Assembly (NCBI RefSeq): GCF_025857195.1
Contig: NZ_CP109787.1
Coordinates: 4,157,001-4,221,000, forward strand
Direction: 5' to 3'
DNA length: 64,000 nucleotides
DNA from: Leisingera thetidis
GTDB taxonomy: Bacteria > Pseudomonadota > Alphaproteobacteria > Rhodobacterales > Rhodobacteraceae
Shown here: piece by piece, positions 55,701 to 63,251 of the stretch
Position numbering within the stretch: position 1 is the stretch's first letter
Layout of the letters: every line of letters starts with the position of its first letter
Notes under the pieces: generated by a model
Database searches by the model: none
Seen by the model: only the letters and a program-made list of their open reading frames with translations
Told to the model about the DNA's origin: nothing
Program-made: the position numbers and the translations under genes

Positions 55701-55716
55701 AATGCGCAAGCGTCAT
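52708..55716 (-). CDS. Three-domain fusion: APH-type kinase, M23 peptidase-like domain, class III aminotransferase
   Basis: 1002 residues. APH/choline-kinase domain ~1-340 with catalytic HNDANDYN (196-203) and DLGD (221-224). M23 domain ~425-545 with metal ligands H431 and D435 (HLAVD) and HVH (522-524). Class III aminotransferase ~590-1000 with NSGTEANELALR, DEVQTG (814-819) and PLP Lys844 (VVMGKPIGNG). Human hydroxylysine kinase and its PLP phospholyase are separate proteins of the same two folds, so a kinase then phospholyase sequence on an amino alcohol is plausible (inference). Why an M23 domain sits between is unexplained. A 17-bp element stands 38 bases upstream of ATG 55716. Confidence 0.85.
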   Translation of the reverse strand: MTLAHWAAALKQHWGIEAELSRLDGEYDLNFLAKAAEGEGFILKAMRPGCENWLVDMQVKAFEHIAARQPDLPCPRVISSVDGESLLTLPGEDGQDRLVWLLNQLPGRCYAKAEPKSDALIHEVGQVLGGSAKALADFRHEGLERDFKWDLMRAGWIKDQLSCVTAPARRAILEGICTNYTRLEPVLATLPKQAIHNDANDYNIVVAGQLGEPRQVSGLIDLGDMCSAPRICDLAIAAAYIVLDHPAPEAALAALVAGYHETYPLTPAEVDMVWPLLRARLAVSVVNSTLMAAENPEDPYVTISQAPAWRFLEGTTLHGGLLTAGLRAACGMPVVDGADRVMAWLERERGSFAPLMGQNLAEAPLGSLSVEHSTWPQNPFHMPLEEAARVGEEFEDNGRIWLGCYHEPRLIYTDAAFRKGPWKASNRRSVHLAVDAFAPAGTPMFAPLHGEVFAAEYRDGHLDYGGVIILRHQTPEGDPFYTLYGHLDPEFLGRLKPGDVVEKGEEFCRLGNPGQNGGWAPHVHFQLALTTEGIEADWPGVGDPDEMYLWRALCPNPASLLNLPDEKVRYRPTSKEKVLAGRRAHFGGNLSLTYTDPVMLVRGWKHHLFDEWGRPYLDAYNNVPHVGHAHPRIQAAAADQLKRVNSNTRYLHPAQTAFAGKILTKLPGHFEVCFFVNSGTEANELALRLARAHTGAKGMVTPDHGYHGNTTGAVSISAYKFNKPGGVGQADWVELVEVADDYRGSFRRGDPDRAQKFADLVDPAIENLQRRGHGLAGFIAETFPSVGGQIIPPKGYLPAVYEKIRAAGGICIADEVQTGLGRLGDCYFGFEHLGALPDIVVMGKPIGNGHPLGVLVTTKEIAESFDNGIEFFSTFGGSTLSCRIGKEVLDIVDDEGLQDNARVMGGRLIKGLKALEQKYACVGDVRGMGLFLGLELINPDGSEATELCSYVKNRMRDHRILIGSEGPKDNILKIRPPLTIESEDVMMIISVLDKILHETVQG

Positions 55717-55754
55717 CCAATCTCTCCCCGGCTTGCCGGTGCGCCCGGCGATCC

Positions 55755-55771
55755 AATATTGGATCCTATTT
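55755..55771 (-). promoter_or_regulatory. 17-bp operator-like element before the fusion gene, copy 2
   Basis: Read on the minus strand AAATAGGATCCAATATT, 16/17 identical and in the same orientation as the copy before the aminotransferase at 33243. The 14-bp palindrome ATCCAATATTGGAT (55751-55764) overlaps it. It lies between hemH and the fusion gene, 38 bases before its start. Confidence 0.65.
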
Positions 55772-55787
55772 GGACCGGAGCGGCGGT

Positions 55788-56849
55788 TTAGTCCAGCCAG
55801 CCTTTCAGGTTCTGCCCGATAACCCCGGCCAGTGCAGCGATATGGTCATCATCATCGTTGAGGCAGGGGATATAGAGGAAGTTCTCACCGCCTGCGTGCT
55901 CAAAGCTCTCGCGGATTTCCTCGTTGATCTCTTCCAGTGTCTCGATGCAGTCGGCCGAGAAGGCCGGTGCGATCACCGCGATGTTCTTCTTACCCTCCTT
56001 GGCGAGTGTCGCAACGTGATCCACAGTGTACGGCTTCAACCACTCTTCGGGTCCGAACACTGACTGGAAGGTTGAGGTGATTTGGGTGTCGTCCCAGCCC
56101 AGCCGCTCCTTCAGCAGGCGCGTCGTCTTCTGGCACTGGCAGTGGTAGGGGTCGCCCTGCATCAGGTAGCGTTTCGGCATCCCGTGGTAGGAGACCACCA
56201 GAATATCGGGGCGTTTGTCCGCTTTTGTATAGGCGTCCTCAACCGAGCGGGCCAGCGCGCCGATATAGGCGGGCTGGTCGAAATAGGGTTCGATCGTCCG
56301 GGCGGCGGGCTGCCTGGTCTCTTCCATAAGGGCGCGGAAGAACTGGTCGTTGGCGGTGCCGGAGGTAGCGCCGGCATATTGCGGGTAAAGCGGCACGAAC
56401 AGGATTTTCTGGCATCCGGCCTCAACCATCTGCCGCACTTTGGACTTGGTCGAAGGGTTGCCGTAGCGCATGCAGAAATCGACCATCACCTGATCACCGT
56501 ACCGCGTCTTCATCGCCTCAGCCATCTTGGCGGTCTGGTCCTTGGTTATGGTCATAAGCGGGCTTTCGCCCCTTTCGTGGTTCCAGATCGACTTGTAGGC
56601 GGCGCCGGAGGAGAAGGGGCGTTTGGTGAGAATAATCAGCTGCAACAGGGGCTGCCACTTCCACGAGGGATAGTCGATCACCCGCTTGTCCGACAGGAAC
56701 TCGCTTAGGTACCGTCGCATCGGCCAGTAGGAATAATCATCCGGGGTGCCGAGGTTGGCCAGCAGGATGCCAACCTTTTCTGCCGGGATCTTGGGGTGAT
56801 CGGCAGGGGCGTGGGCAGGGCATTTGGCGGTCCGGGCGGCGTCCAGCAT
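55788..56849 (-). CDS. hemH: Ferrochelatase
   Basis: 353 residues. LANLGTPDDYSYWPMRRYLSEFLSDKRV start, SYHGMPKRY (active-site His), and the late ADCIETLEEI motif are ferrochelatase. Inserts Fe2+ into protoporphyrin IX; the protoporphyrinogen oxidase HemJ is encoded near the origin at 13257. It precedes the fusion gene by 71 bases on the same strand but the shared operator lies between them, so they may be separate units. Confidence 0.96.
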   Translation of the reverse strand: MLDAARTAKCPAHAPADHPKIPAEKVGILLANLGTPDDYSYWPMRRYLSEFLSDKRVIDYPSWKWQPLLQLIILTKRPFSSGAAYKSIWNHERGESPLMTITKDQTAKMAEAMKTRYGDQVMVDFCMRYGNPSTKSKVRQMVEAGCQKILFVPLYPQYAGATSGTANDQFFRALMEETRQPAARTIEPYFDQPAYIGALARSVEDAYTKADKRPDILVVSYHGMPKRYLMQGDPYHCQCQKTTRLLKERLGWDDTQITSTFQSVFGPEEWLKPYTVDHVATLAKEGKKNIAVIAPAFSADCIETLEEINEEIRESFEHAGGENFLYIPCLNDDDDHIAALAGVIGQNLKGWLD

Positions 56850-56954
56850 GGGCAGGTCCTGTGGGGCTGAGAATTCGGAAGTTGGCGGGAAATTACTGTC
56901 TTTACGCTTAGAAGGCCAATTGGATCACATTGGCGCAGCTATAGCGCAAACTTA

Positions 56955-57776
56955 TCAAGGCTCGAGTTTGGTTTCCGGCACCTTCAGCGCATCGGCCAGG
57001 CGCATTTGCGCTGATCCCGGGCGCAGAGGTTTCTGCTGGCTGTCCGACGGCGACCAGCCGGTGAGGCAGACCAGCTCAAAGGTTGCCGGCAGCCGGCCGT
57101 CGGCAGTGGCGAAATGCGCGCGGTAGATGTGGTCGGCCAGCTGAAACAGTCCCCGCGGCGCCGGGCGTTTCAGGCGCTGGGCGAGGACGTTGGTCTCACC
57201 CATGCCGCGCAGATCGTGGATCAAATGGGAGAGGTCGCGGTACTCAGCCGTCAGCGGCACCAGATCCGCAACCGGCAGGGCAAAACCAGCCCGTTGCAGC
57301 AGCCCGCCCAGGTCGCGGATTTCTCCCATCGGTGCGACGCGGGGCGACAGCCCGCCCATCACCACGGTTTCAGCCTCGGCCATGGCGGCCCGCAGCTCGT
57401 GCAGGGTCTGGCCGCCCAGCAGGATGACCAGCAGCAGCCCGTCCTCTTTCAGCGCACGCCGGCATTGGATCAGCTGGCCGACCGGGTCATTGGCCCAATG
57501 CAGGCACATGGCGTGGATCACCACATCATGCGCACCTTCCTCAAGCGCCAGCACTTCGTCATCGGACACCACTGTGGCACGGGGCTGAAATCCCTCCCAA
57601 ACCTCCGGGAAGGGGGCAACCACGGCAGGTGCCGTAAAGGTTCTGTTAACCAGGCTCAGGCGATCCTCGGCCTCATCCCGTGCCATCTGGTGCAGGAACA
57701 GGGCGTCCGCCCGCCGCCGGGCGCGGCGGGCCGCCAGGGCGCGGCGGTCGAAGAGCTGTGCGGGTGCTTGTGTCAT
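56955..57776 (-). CDS. Methyltransferase-fold protein (NDUFAF5/BioC-like)
   Basis: 273 residues. The start FDRRALAARRARRRADALF resembles complex I assembly factor NDUFAF5 homologues (FDR-x-L-x-RRRxRAA), followed by a degenerate SAM region (SDDEVLALEEGAHDVVIHAMCLHWANDPVGQL; segment HWANDP). Could be an assembly/hydroxylase factor or a methyltransferase. Only 13 bases separate its start from comF, so promoters overlap. Confidence 0.75.
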   Translation of the reverse strand: MTQAPAQLFDRRALAARRARRRADALFLHQMARDEAEDRLSLVNRTFTAPAVVAPFPEVWEGFQPRATVVSDDEVLALEEGAHDVVIHAMCLHWANDPVGQLIQCRRALKEDGLLLVILLGGQTLHELRAAMAEAETVVMGGLSPRVAPMGEIRDLGGLLQRAGFALPVADLVPLTAEYRDLSHLIHDLRGMGETNVLAQRLKRPAPRGLFQLADHIYRAHFATADGRLPATFELVCLTGWSPSDSQQKPLRPGSAQMRLADALKVPETKLEP

Positions 57777-57789
57777 GGAGGCTATTTAG

Positions 57790-58518
57790 ATGCTGCTGGC
57801 CAGGATTCAAACCGCTGTTTCGCTGATCTACCCACCGCAATGCCTGGGCTGCGGCGGGCTGGTGAGCAGCGACTTTGGCCTGTGCGGCACGTGCTGGTCT
57901 GACATGCACTTTATCAGCGGTACCGTGTGCGAGGGCTGCGGCGCCCCGCTGCCGGGGGAGGCGGACGGGTTCCGCCTGGAGTGCGACAGCTGCCTGCGCC
58001 AGCCCCGGCCGTGGAGCCAGGGGCGTGCCGCGCTGCTCTATGAGGGACAGGGGCGCAAACTGGTGCTGGGGCTGAAACACGGTGACCGGACCGAGATTGC
58101 CCGCACGGCGGCTGGCTGGCTGGAACGCGCCGCGCAGCCGCTGTTGCAGGAGAATCCGCTGATCTGCCCGGTGCCGCTGCATTGGACCCGGCTGCTCAAG
58201 CGCAAGTACAACCAGTCCGCCTTGCTGGCAGAAGCGCTGGCACGCCGTGCCGGATTGGAGCATTGCCCGGATCTGCTGCGCCGCATCCGGCAGACCCCGG
58301 CTCTGGAGGGCAAAACGCGGGACCAGCGCTATCAGCTGTTGGGTTCGGCCATCGGGGCGCATCCGGGGCGGCAGGGCAGGATCAAGGGCCGCGATGTGTT
58401 GATTGTGGATGACGTGATGACCTCCGGCGCCACTCTCAGCGCCTGCACCGATGCCTGTCTGCAGGCGGGCGCGGCAGAGGTGCGGGTGGCGGTGCTGGCC
58501 CGGGTCACGCAAGCGTGA
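57790..58518 (+). CDS. comF: ComF family protein (phosphoribosyltransferase-like)
   Basis: 242 residues. N-terminal zinc-like Cys pairs (CLGCGG, CGTC, CEGC, CDSC) and the C-terminal PRPP motif VLIVDDVMTSGATL. ComF proteins are named for DNA uptake in Bacillus; here the role is unknown. It heads the comF-grxC-nitrilase-marR cluster. Confidence 0.88.
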   Translation: MLLARIQTAVSLIYPPQCLGCGGLVSSDFGLCGTCWSDMHFISGTVCEGCGAPLPGEADGFRLECDSCLRQPRPWSQGRAALLYEGQGRKLVLGLKHGDRTEIARTAAGWLERAAQPLLQENPLICPVPLHWTRLLKRKYNQSALLAEALARRAGLEHCPDLLRRIRQTPALEGKTRDQRYQLLGSAIGAHPGRQGRIKGRDVLIVDDVMTSGATLSACTDACLQAGAAEVRVAVLARVTQA

Positions 58519-58600
58519 GGCCGCCCGGCCGCCTCTGGCAATTGTTGCATTGAATGCCCAATTCCTCCACAACCTTCGAAACCAGACTATGGGGTCCTGA

Positions 58601-58858
58601 ATGAAAACGGTCGAAATCTACACCTCGCCGCTGTGCGGATACTGCCACGCTGCCAAGCGGCTGCTGAATCAGAAGGGTGTGGCCTTTTCGGAAGTCAACG
58701 TGCTGGAGGAGCCGGAGCGCAAGGCAGAGATGATCCAGCGCGCCAATGGCGGCCGCACCGTGCCGCAGATCTTTATTGGCGGCACCCATGTCGGCGGCTG
58801 TGACGACCTGTTTGCGCTGGAGCAGGCGGGCAAGCTCGACCCGCTGCTGGCGGCCTGA
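58601..58858 (+). CDS. grxC: Glutaredoxin 3
   Basis: 85 residues. Active site CGYC near residue 12, GGRTVPQIFIGGTHVGG with the cis-Pro and GSH-binding GG. Reduces protein disulfides with glutathione. Nitrilase gene follows 15 bases later with GGAGA upstream. Confidence 0.95.
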   Translation: MKTVEIYTSPLCGYCHAAKRLLNQKGVAFSEVNVLEEPERKAEMIQRANGGRTVPQIFIGGTHVGGCDDLFALEQAGKLDPLLAA

Positions 58859-58873
58859 ACCCGGAGAACAGAT

Positions 58874-59704
58874 ATGCGCGCAGCTTTGCTTCAGATGACA
58901 TCCAGCGACAACCCGGCCGAAAACCTGGAGACGGTGAAGGCGATGATGGCGGAAGCTGTGCGCGGAGGGGCAGGCTTTGTGCTGACGCCGGAGGTCACCA
59001 ATTGCCTCTCCGGCAGCCGGACGCATCAGAATGGTGTCTTGTGCCATGAGGAGGACGACCCGACCCTGGCCGCCCTGCGTGACGAAGCCGCCAAGCAGGG
59101 CATCTGGCTGCTGCTGGGCTCGCTGGGCATCAAGACCCACGGCGATGACGGGCGCTTTGCCAACCGGCAGTTCCTGATTTCCCCCGAGGGCGAGATCAAA
59201 GCACGCTATGACAAGATCCATATGTTCGATGTGGAGGTGACACCGGAGGAAACATACCGCGAGTCCGATGGTTACCGCCCGGGCACAAAAGCCGTCGTTG
59301 CGCAAACGCCCTTTGGCAATATCGGCATGACTATCTGCTATGACGTGCGCTTCCCGCATCTGCACCGGGCGCTGGCCAAGGGTGGCGCGCAGATCCTCAC
59401 CGCGCCGGCGGCGTTTTCTTATGTCACGGGGGCCGCCCATTGGCATTCACTGCTGCGCGCGCGGGCGATTGAAACCGGCTGTTACGTGCTGGCGCCAGCG
59501 CAAACCGGCAAACACCCGGCCTCCCGCGGGCCGAGCCGACAGACCTATGGCCATTCTCTGGCTGTGGCTCCCTGGGGCGAAGTGCTGGCAGACGCGGGCC
59601 AGGAGCCCGGTGTGACTTACATTGATCTCGACCTCGAAAAAGTGGCAGAAGCACGCAAGCGCGTGCCTTCCCTGACCCACGACCGGGAGTTTGACGGACC
59701 CTGA
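58874..59704 (+). CDS. Carbon-nitrogen hydrolase (nitrilase superfamily)
   Basis: 276 residues. Catalytic Glu in LTPEVTN, Lys in YDKIHMFD, Cys in GMTICYDVRFP. Close in layout to bacterial Nit/omega-amidase proteins, but the substrate is not certain. MarR follows, overlapping by one base. Confidence 0.9.
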   Translation: MRAALLQMTSSDNPAENLETVKAMMAEAVRGGAGFVLTPEVTNCLSGSRTHQNGVLCHEEDDPTLAALRDEAAKQGIWLLLGSLGIKTHGDDGRFANRQFLISPEGEIKARYDKIHMFDVEVTPEETYRESDGYRPGTKAVVAQTPFGNIGMTICYDVRFPHLHRALAKGGAQILTAPAAFSYVTGAAHWHSLLRARAIETGCYVLAPAQTGKHPASRGPSRQTYGHSLAVAPWGEVLADAGQEPGVTYIDLDLEKVAEARKRVPSLTHDREFDGP

Positions 59705-60144
59705 TGGACGAGACCCATTCCCTGGCGGTATCGCTGTTCAGCGAGATACTCATGGCTGACCAGCTGGCCCGGTCACGTCTCAGCAAAGTGCTGCCCAAGG
59801 GGATGGAACTGTCGCATTTCTCGGTGCTGAACCACCTGGCCCGCGCCGGGCTGGAGCGTTCGCCCGCACAGCTGGCGAAGGCCTTCCACGTGACCCGCGG
59901 CGCGATGACCAACACGCTGAACAAGCTGGAGGTGGCAGGCTACATCCACGTCCGCCCCGATTGGGATGATGCGCGGCGCAAAATGGTGGCGATCAGCCCG
60001 GCCGGCAAACAGGCGCGCGATGCGGCGCTGGCGGGAATTATTCCGGTCATTTCCGAAGTTGTGGGCGAACTGGGCAGCGACCGGGTCCGCGCCACCCTGC
60101 CGATCCTGCGCGAACTGCGCGGCAAGCTGGAAGAAAGCGGCTGA
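59704..60144 (+). CDS. MarR family transcriptional regulator
   Basis: 146 residues. Winged helix: LERSPAQLAKAFHVTRGAMTNTLNKLEVAGYI (HTH at SPAQLAKAFHVTRGAMTNTL), wing DDARRKMVAISPAGK. Starts at the nitrilase stop (TGATG). Probably regulates its own operon; an operator is not obvious. Confidence 0.92.
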   Translation: MDETHSLAVSLFSEILMADQLARSRLSKVLPKGMELSHFSVLNHLARAGLERSPAQLAKAFHVTRGAMTNTLNKLEVAGYIHVRPDWDDARRKMVAISPAGKQARDAALAGIIPVISEVVGELGSDRVRATLPILRELRGKLEESG

Positions 60145-60180
60145 GCCCAGCAGCGAACGGCAGCTGTGTACCTGTAAAAC

Positions 60181-60212
60181 AAGAAGGACGCCTGCAAGCA
60201 GGCGCCCTTCTT
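60181..60212. terminator. Long hairpin after marR
   Basis: AAGAAGGACGCCTGC pairs with GCAGGCGCCCTTCTT (60181-60195, 60198-60212), 15 bp with one mismatch. Probable terminator for marR; no T-run. Confidence 0.65.
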
Positions 60213-60448
60213 CCCCATCAGTCCCCATCTGTCCGTGAGTGGCGGTCGCGGCAACCCATGGGATGGACCCACCAGAAACAGTGGCAAGCATTCACTCGGT
60301 TCAGGGGCTTTGCCCCGAAACAGACCGGAAAGTATTCCAAATCCGCTATCTGACGATAGCAAGCAGGACGCGGCGGCTAAAGAGCGCATAAGGATTACCA
60401 CCTATCCTTTAGGATAGGCGGCCCGCTTGGCCTGGGTATTCTGCGGGG
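60213..60448. other. Gene-poor gap between marR and ubiG, with two palindromes
   Basis: Convergent intergenic region. GCTATC/GATAGC hairpin at 60345-60360 and an 18-bp palindrome CCTATCCTTTAGGATAGG at 60401-60418. A 60-residue frame at 60235-60417 has no gene-like features and is not called. Confidence 0.4.
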
Positions 60449-61195
60449 TCAGACGGGTTTTGTGCTAGCGGTCACATAGTTCACTGACAGGTCCCGCTCG
60501 GAAATCGACCAGTTCCAGGTAATCGGATTGAACACGAAGCCCTTGCGGTCGGCCGGCTTCAGCCCGGCCTGGCGCAGCAGCTCGAACAGCTCGTCCGGCG
60601 TGATGAACTTGGACCATTCATGAGTGCCCCGCGGCAGCCAGCGCATGATCACCTCGGCGCCGACAATCGCCATCGCAAAGCTCTTGGGATTGCGGTTGAT
60701 CGTCGAGCAGATCTCCAGGCCTCCAGGTTTCAGCAGCGCTTGCGTGGCGGTCAGATAGCTGAGCGGGTCGGCGACATGTTCCACCACTTCCATATTCAGG
60801 ACCACGTCGAACTGTTCCCCCGCATCTGCCAGCGCTTCGGCAGTGGTGTGGCGGTAGTCGATCTCCAAGCCCGATTGCTCTGCATGGATGCGTGCGACCG
60901 GCAGATTGCCCTCAGCTGCATCCGCGCCGACCACTGTTGCGCCCAACCGCGCCATCGGCTCGCTCAGCAGCCCGCCGCCGCAACCGATATCCAAGAGGCG
61001 CAGCCCCTCGAACGGGTGCTGTGACGTCAGGTCGCGGCCGAATTCTCCGGCGATCTGGCGGGTAATATAGTCCAGCCGGCACGGGTTCAGCATGTGCAGG
61101 GGCTTGAACTTGCCGTTCGGATCCCACCACTCCGCTGCCATCGCCTCGAATTTGGCGATTTCCGCAGGGTCGACCGTGGACTGAGGCGCTTGCAT
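60449..61195 (-). CDS. ubiG: 3-demethylubiquinone-9 3-methyltransferase UbiG
   Basis: 248 residues from ATG 61195. SAM-binding [35 protein letters not shown] and FNPITWNW are UbiG signatures. Catalyses both O-methylations in ubiquinone synthesis. GGAGACAGGA precedes ATG 61195; an earlier start (61234) would add a non-conserved tail. Confidence 0.95.
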   Translation of the reverse strand: MQAPQSTVDPAEIAKFEAMAAEWWDPNGKFKPLHMLNPCRLDYITRQIAGEFGRDLTSQHPFEGLRLLDIGCGGGLLSEPMARLGATVVGADAAEGNLPVARIHAEQSGLEIDYRHTTAEALADAGEQFDVVLNMEVVEHVADPLSYLTATQALLKPGGLEICSTINRNPKSFAMAIVGAEVIMRWLPRGTHEWSKFITPDELFELLRQAGLKPADRKGFVFNPITWNWSISERDLSVNYVTASTKPV

Positions 61196-61245
61196 TCCTG
61201 TCTCCGTGTGCTCTTTTGTAGTCTGACGTTTCACTAAGGTCAGTA

Positions 61246-62226
61246 ATGGATAGATACCCGGACCAAAAGCGCGCTGTGCATTATCTTTACCCGCCGGTCG
61301 AGCCGTTTGACCAGCGCATGATCGATGCAGGCCAGGGCCATCGCATGTATGCCGAGCAGAGCGGCAACCCCAATGGCATTCCCGTGATCGTGTGCCATGG
61401 CGGCCCAGGCGGCGGCAGCAGCCCGGCGATGCGGCGCTATTTCGATCCGCATGTCTACAGAATCATCCTGTTCGACCAGCGCGGCTGCGGCCGGTCGCGC
61501 CCCTATGCGTCTTGCGAGGACAACACCACCTGGCATCTGGTCGCCGACATGGAGCTGATTCGCCGTCAGTTCGGCATCGACTCCTGGATTCTGTTCGGTG
61601 GAAGCTGGGGGGCAACCCTGGCGCTGATCTATGCGCAGACCCACCCGGACCGGGTGCAGCAGATCATTCTGCGCGGCGTCTTCCTGATGACCAAGGCAGA
61701 GCTGGACTGGTTTTATGGCGGCGGCGCCGGCAAATTCTGGCCTGAAACCTGGGCCAAATTTGTCTCGCTGATCCCCGATGGTGAGCGCAGCGACATGATC
61801 GCCGCCTATCAAAAGCGGCTTTTTTCCGGCAATCAGGATGAGGAAGTCCGCTATGGCCGCGCCTGGTCCGCCTGGGAAAACGCGCTGGCTTCGGTGCATT
61901 CCAACGGCCAGAGCGGCGAAAGTCCCGGCGATTATGCCCGTGCCTTTGCCCGGCTCGAAAACCACTATTTCATCAATGGCGGCTTTCTCGACTATGATGG
62001 CCAGATCCTTGCCAATATGGGGCGGATTTCCCATATCCCCGGCGTGATCGTTCAGGGCCGCTATGACATGATCTGCCCGCCGTCTTCCGCCTGGCGATTG
62101 AACGAGCTGTGGCCAAATGCGGAGTTGAAGATGGTGCGCAATGCCGGCCATGCTCTGTCGGAGCCGGGAATCAGCGCAGAACTGGTCCGGGCGATGGACC
62201 GGATTGCAGGAGAGCTTGTGCCATGA
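61246..62226 (+). CDS. pip: Proline iminopeptidase
   Basis: 326 residues, alpha/beta hydrolase. [10 protein letters not shown] oxyanion motif, nucleophile [16 protein letters not shown], and the late His in [10 protein letters not shown]. Releases N-terminal proline. Overlaps the following solute-binding gene by 4 bases. Confidence 0.93.
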   Translation: MDRYPDQKRAVHYLYPPVEPFDQRMIDAGQGHRMYAEQSGNPNGIPVIVCHGGPGGGSSPAMRRYFDPHVYRIILFDQRGCGRSRPYASCEDNTTWHLVADMELIRRQFGIDSWILFGGSWGATLALIYAQTHPDRVQQIILRGVFLMTKAELDWFYGGGAGKFWPETWAKFVSLIPDGERSDMIAAYQKRLFSGNQDEEVRYGRAWSAWENALASVHSNGQSGESPGDYARAFARLENHYFINGGFLDYDGQILANMGRISHIPGVIVQGRYDMICPPSSAWRLNELWPNAELKMVRNAGHALSEPGISAELVRAMDRIAGELVP

Positions 62227-63068
62227 CGCGCATTGACCGCCGCGCGCTGTTCACCTCGGGTGCTGCTGCTGCCTTGCTGGCCGCCGCTGGCGGGTCGGTC
62301 GATGCCTCTCCCAAGTCAGGCGGAGTTCTGCGCCTTGCGGTTCCGCGCGACGGCGGGATGCTGGAACAGGCTGCCCGCGGCGCAATCTATGACAGGCTGA
62401 CTGAAATTGCCCCCGACGGGCTGCTGCGCGGCGAGCTGGCCACCGGCTGGCACTCCACAGCGGATGCCCGGACCTGGACCTTCAACCTGCGTGAGGGCGT
62501 GGCATTTCATGACGGTGCCCCGCTGACTGCGGATGATGCCGCCGCCTCGCTTACTGTCCAGGGAATCACTGGAGCAGAGATGCGTTCAGTCACGGCGCTG
62601 GGCAGTCATCAGCTGCTGTTGGAGCTGACGCGGCCCAACCCGCATCTGCCTTATCTGCTGGCCGGCCCGGATCATGTGATTGCCCCCGGCGGGGACTTGC
62701 CAGTGCCGTTGTCCGAAGCGGTCGGCACCGGATGCTACAGGGTGGAGCGCGCCCAGGAGGGCCGCCATTTCCGGGCCTCCAGAACCGCGGATCATTACAA
62801 GGCCGGCACTGCAGGCTGGGCGGATACGGTGGAGATCATCGTGATCCCCGACGCCGCTGTCCGCGCAGAAGCTCTGCGGGACGGCTATGTCGATGTGGCA
62901 GCCCTGCCGGAACCGCGCGGCCTGCTGCGGCGGGGGGAATTCCTGTATCACCCTTCGTCCAGCGACATGGCGCTGGCGGCCCGGCACGATGTTGGTATTC
63001 CGCGCAAGGTGGGCCAGAGCGCGCCGCTGGATGACGGCCGCATCGCCGAACGCTGGTGGCGGGTCTGA
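62223..63068 (+). CDS. Short extracellular solute-binding protein family 5-like protein
   Basis: 281 residues. A Tat-like signal (RRALFTSGAAAALLAAAGG) precedes the SBP_bac_5 N-terminal lobe: GVLRLAVPRD, DRLTEIAPDGLLRGELATGWH, TWTFNLREGVAFHDGAPLTADD (segments NLREGVAFHDG). The usual ~500-residue two-lobe protein is cut to about half, ending in a well-formed short tail; there is no transporter gene nearby. Either a remodelled one-lobe protein or a decayed copy. Confidence 0.7.
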   Translation: MTRIDRRALFTSGAAAALLAAAGGSVDASPKSGGVLRLAVPRDGGMLEQAARGAIYDRLTEIAPDGLLRGELATGWHSTADARTWTFNLREGVAFHDGAPLTADDAAASLTVQGITGAEMRSVTALGSHQLLLELTRPNPHLPYLLAGPDHVIAPGGDLPVPLSEAVGTGCYRVERAQEGRHFRASRTADHYKAGTAGWADTVEIIVIPDAAVRAEALRDGYVDVAALPEPRGLLRRGEFLYHPSSSDMALAARHDVGIPRKVGQSAPLDDGRIAERWWRV

Positions 63069-63100
63069 CGCCTCCGCGCGGCTCTCGCTAAAGACAAGCC

Positions 63101-63129
63101 TTGCAGTTTTCCCCAATCCCCCCTATATG
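63101..63129 (+). promoter_or_regulatory. Probable promoter of rimP-nusA
   Basis: TTGCAG (63101-63106), 17 bases, TATATG (63124-63129). Start near 63136, giving a 116-base leader before rimP. Confidence 0.55.
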
Positions 63130-63135
63130 GCTTTG

Positions 63136-63251
63136 ACAACAGCGGCGCGTTGAACCTCTGGCTCAAGGCTCCACCGGGAATTTCGACGGGCCGCGCGCCC
63201 GTTTTTTTGTGTTTGCAGACCCCTTGTCTGCACGCTCCAAGTGGAGGTCTG
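63136..63251 (+). promoter_or_regulatory. rimP leader with attenuator-like and SD-sequestering structures
   Basis: Terminator: ACGGGC-CGCGC-GCCCGT with TTTTTT (63186-63208). The upstream GGCGCG (63144-63149) can pair with CGCGCC (63194-63199), removing the terminator's 3' arm. Downstream TGCAGAC/GTCTGCA (63214-63232) competes with CAGACC (63216-63221) pairing GGTCTG (63246-63251), which covers part of the SD GGAGG (63243-63247). Inferred, not tested. Confidence 0.6.

Noticed and set aside
60235..60417. 60-residue open frame between marR and ubiG
   Set aside because: No ribosome site, no domain, runs through palindromes; looks incidental.
63139..63200. tRNA-like look of the rimP leader (TTCGA, paired ends)
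   Set aside because: No anticodon stem or full cloverleaf could be drawn; terminator explanation fits better.
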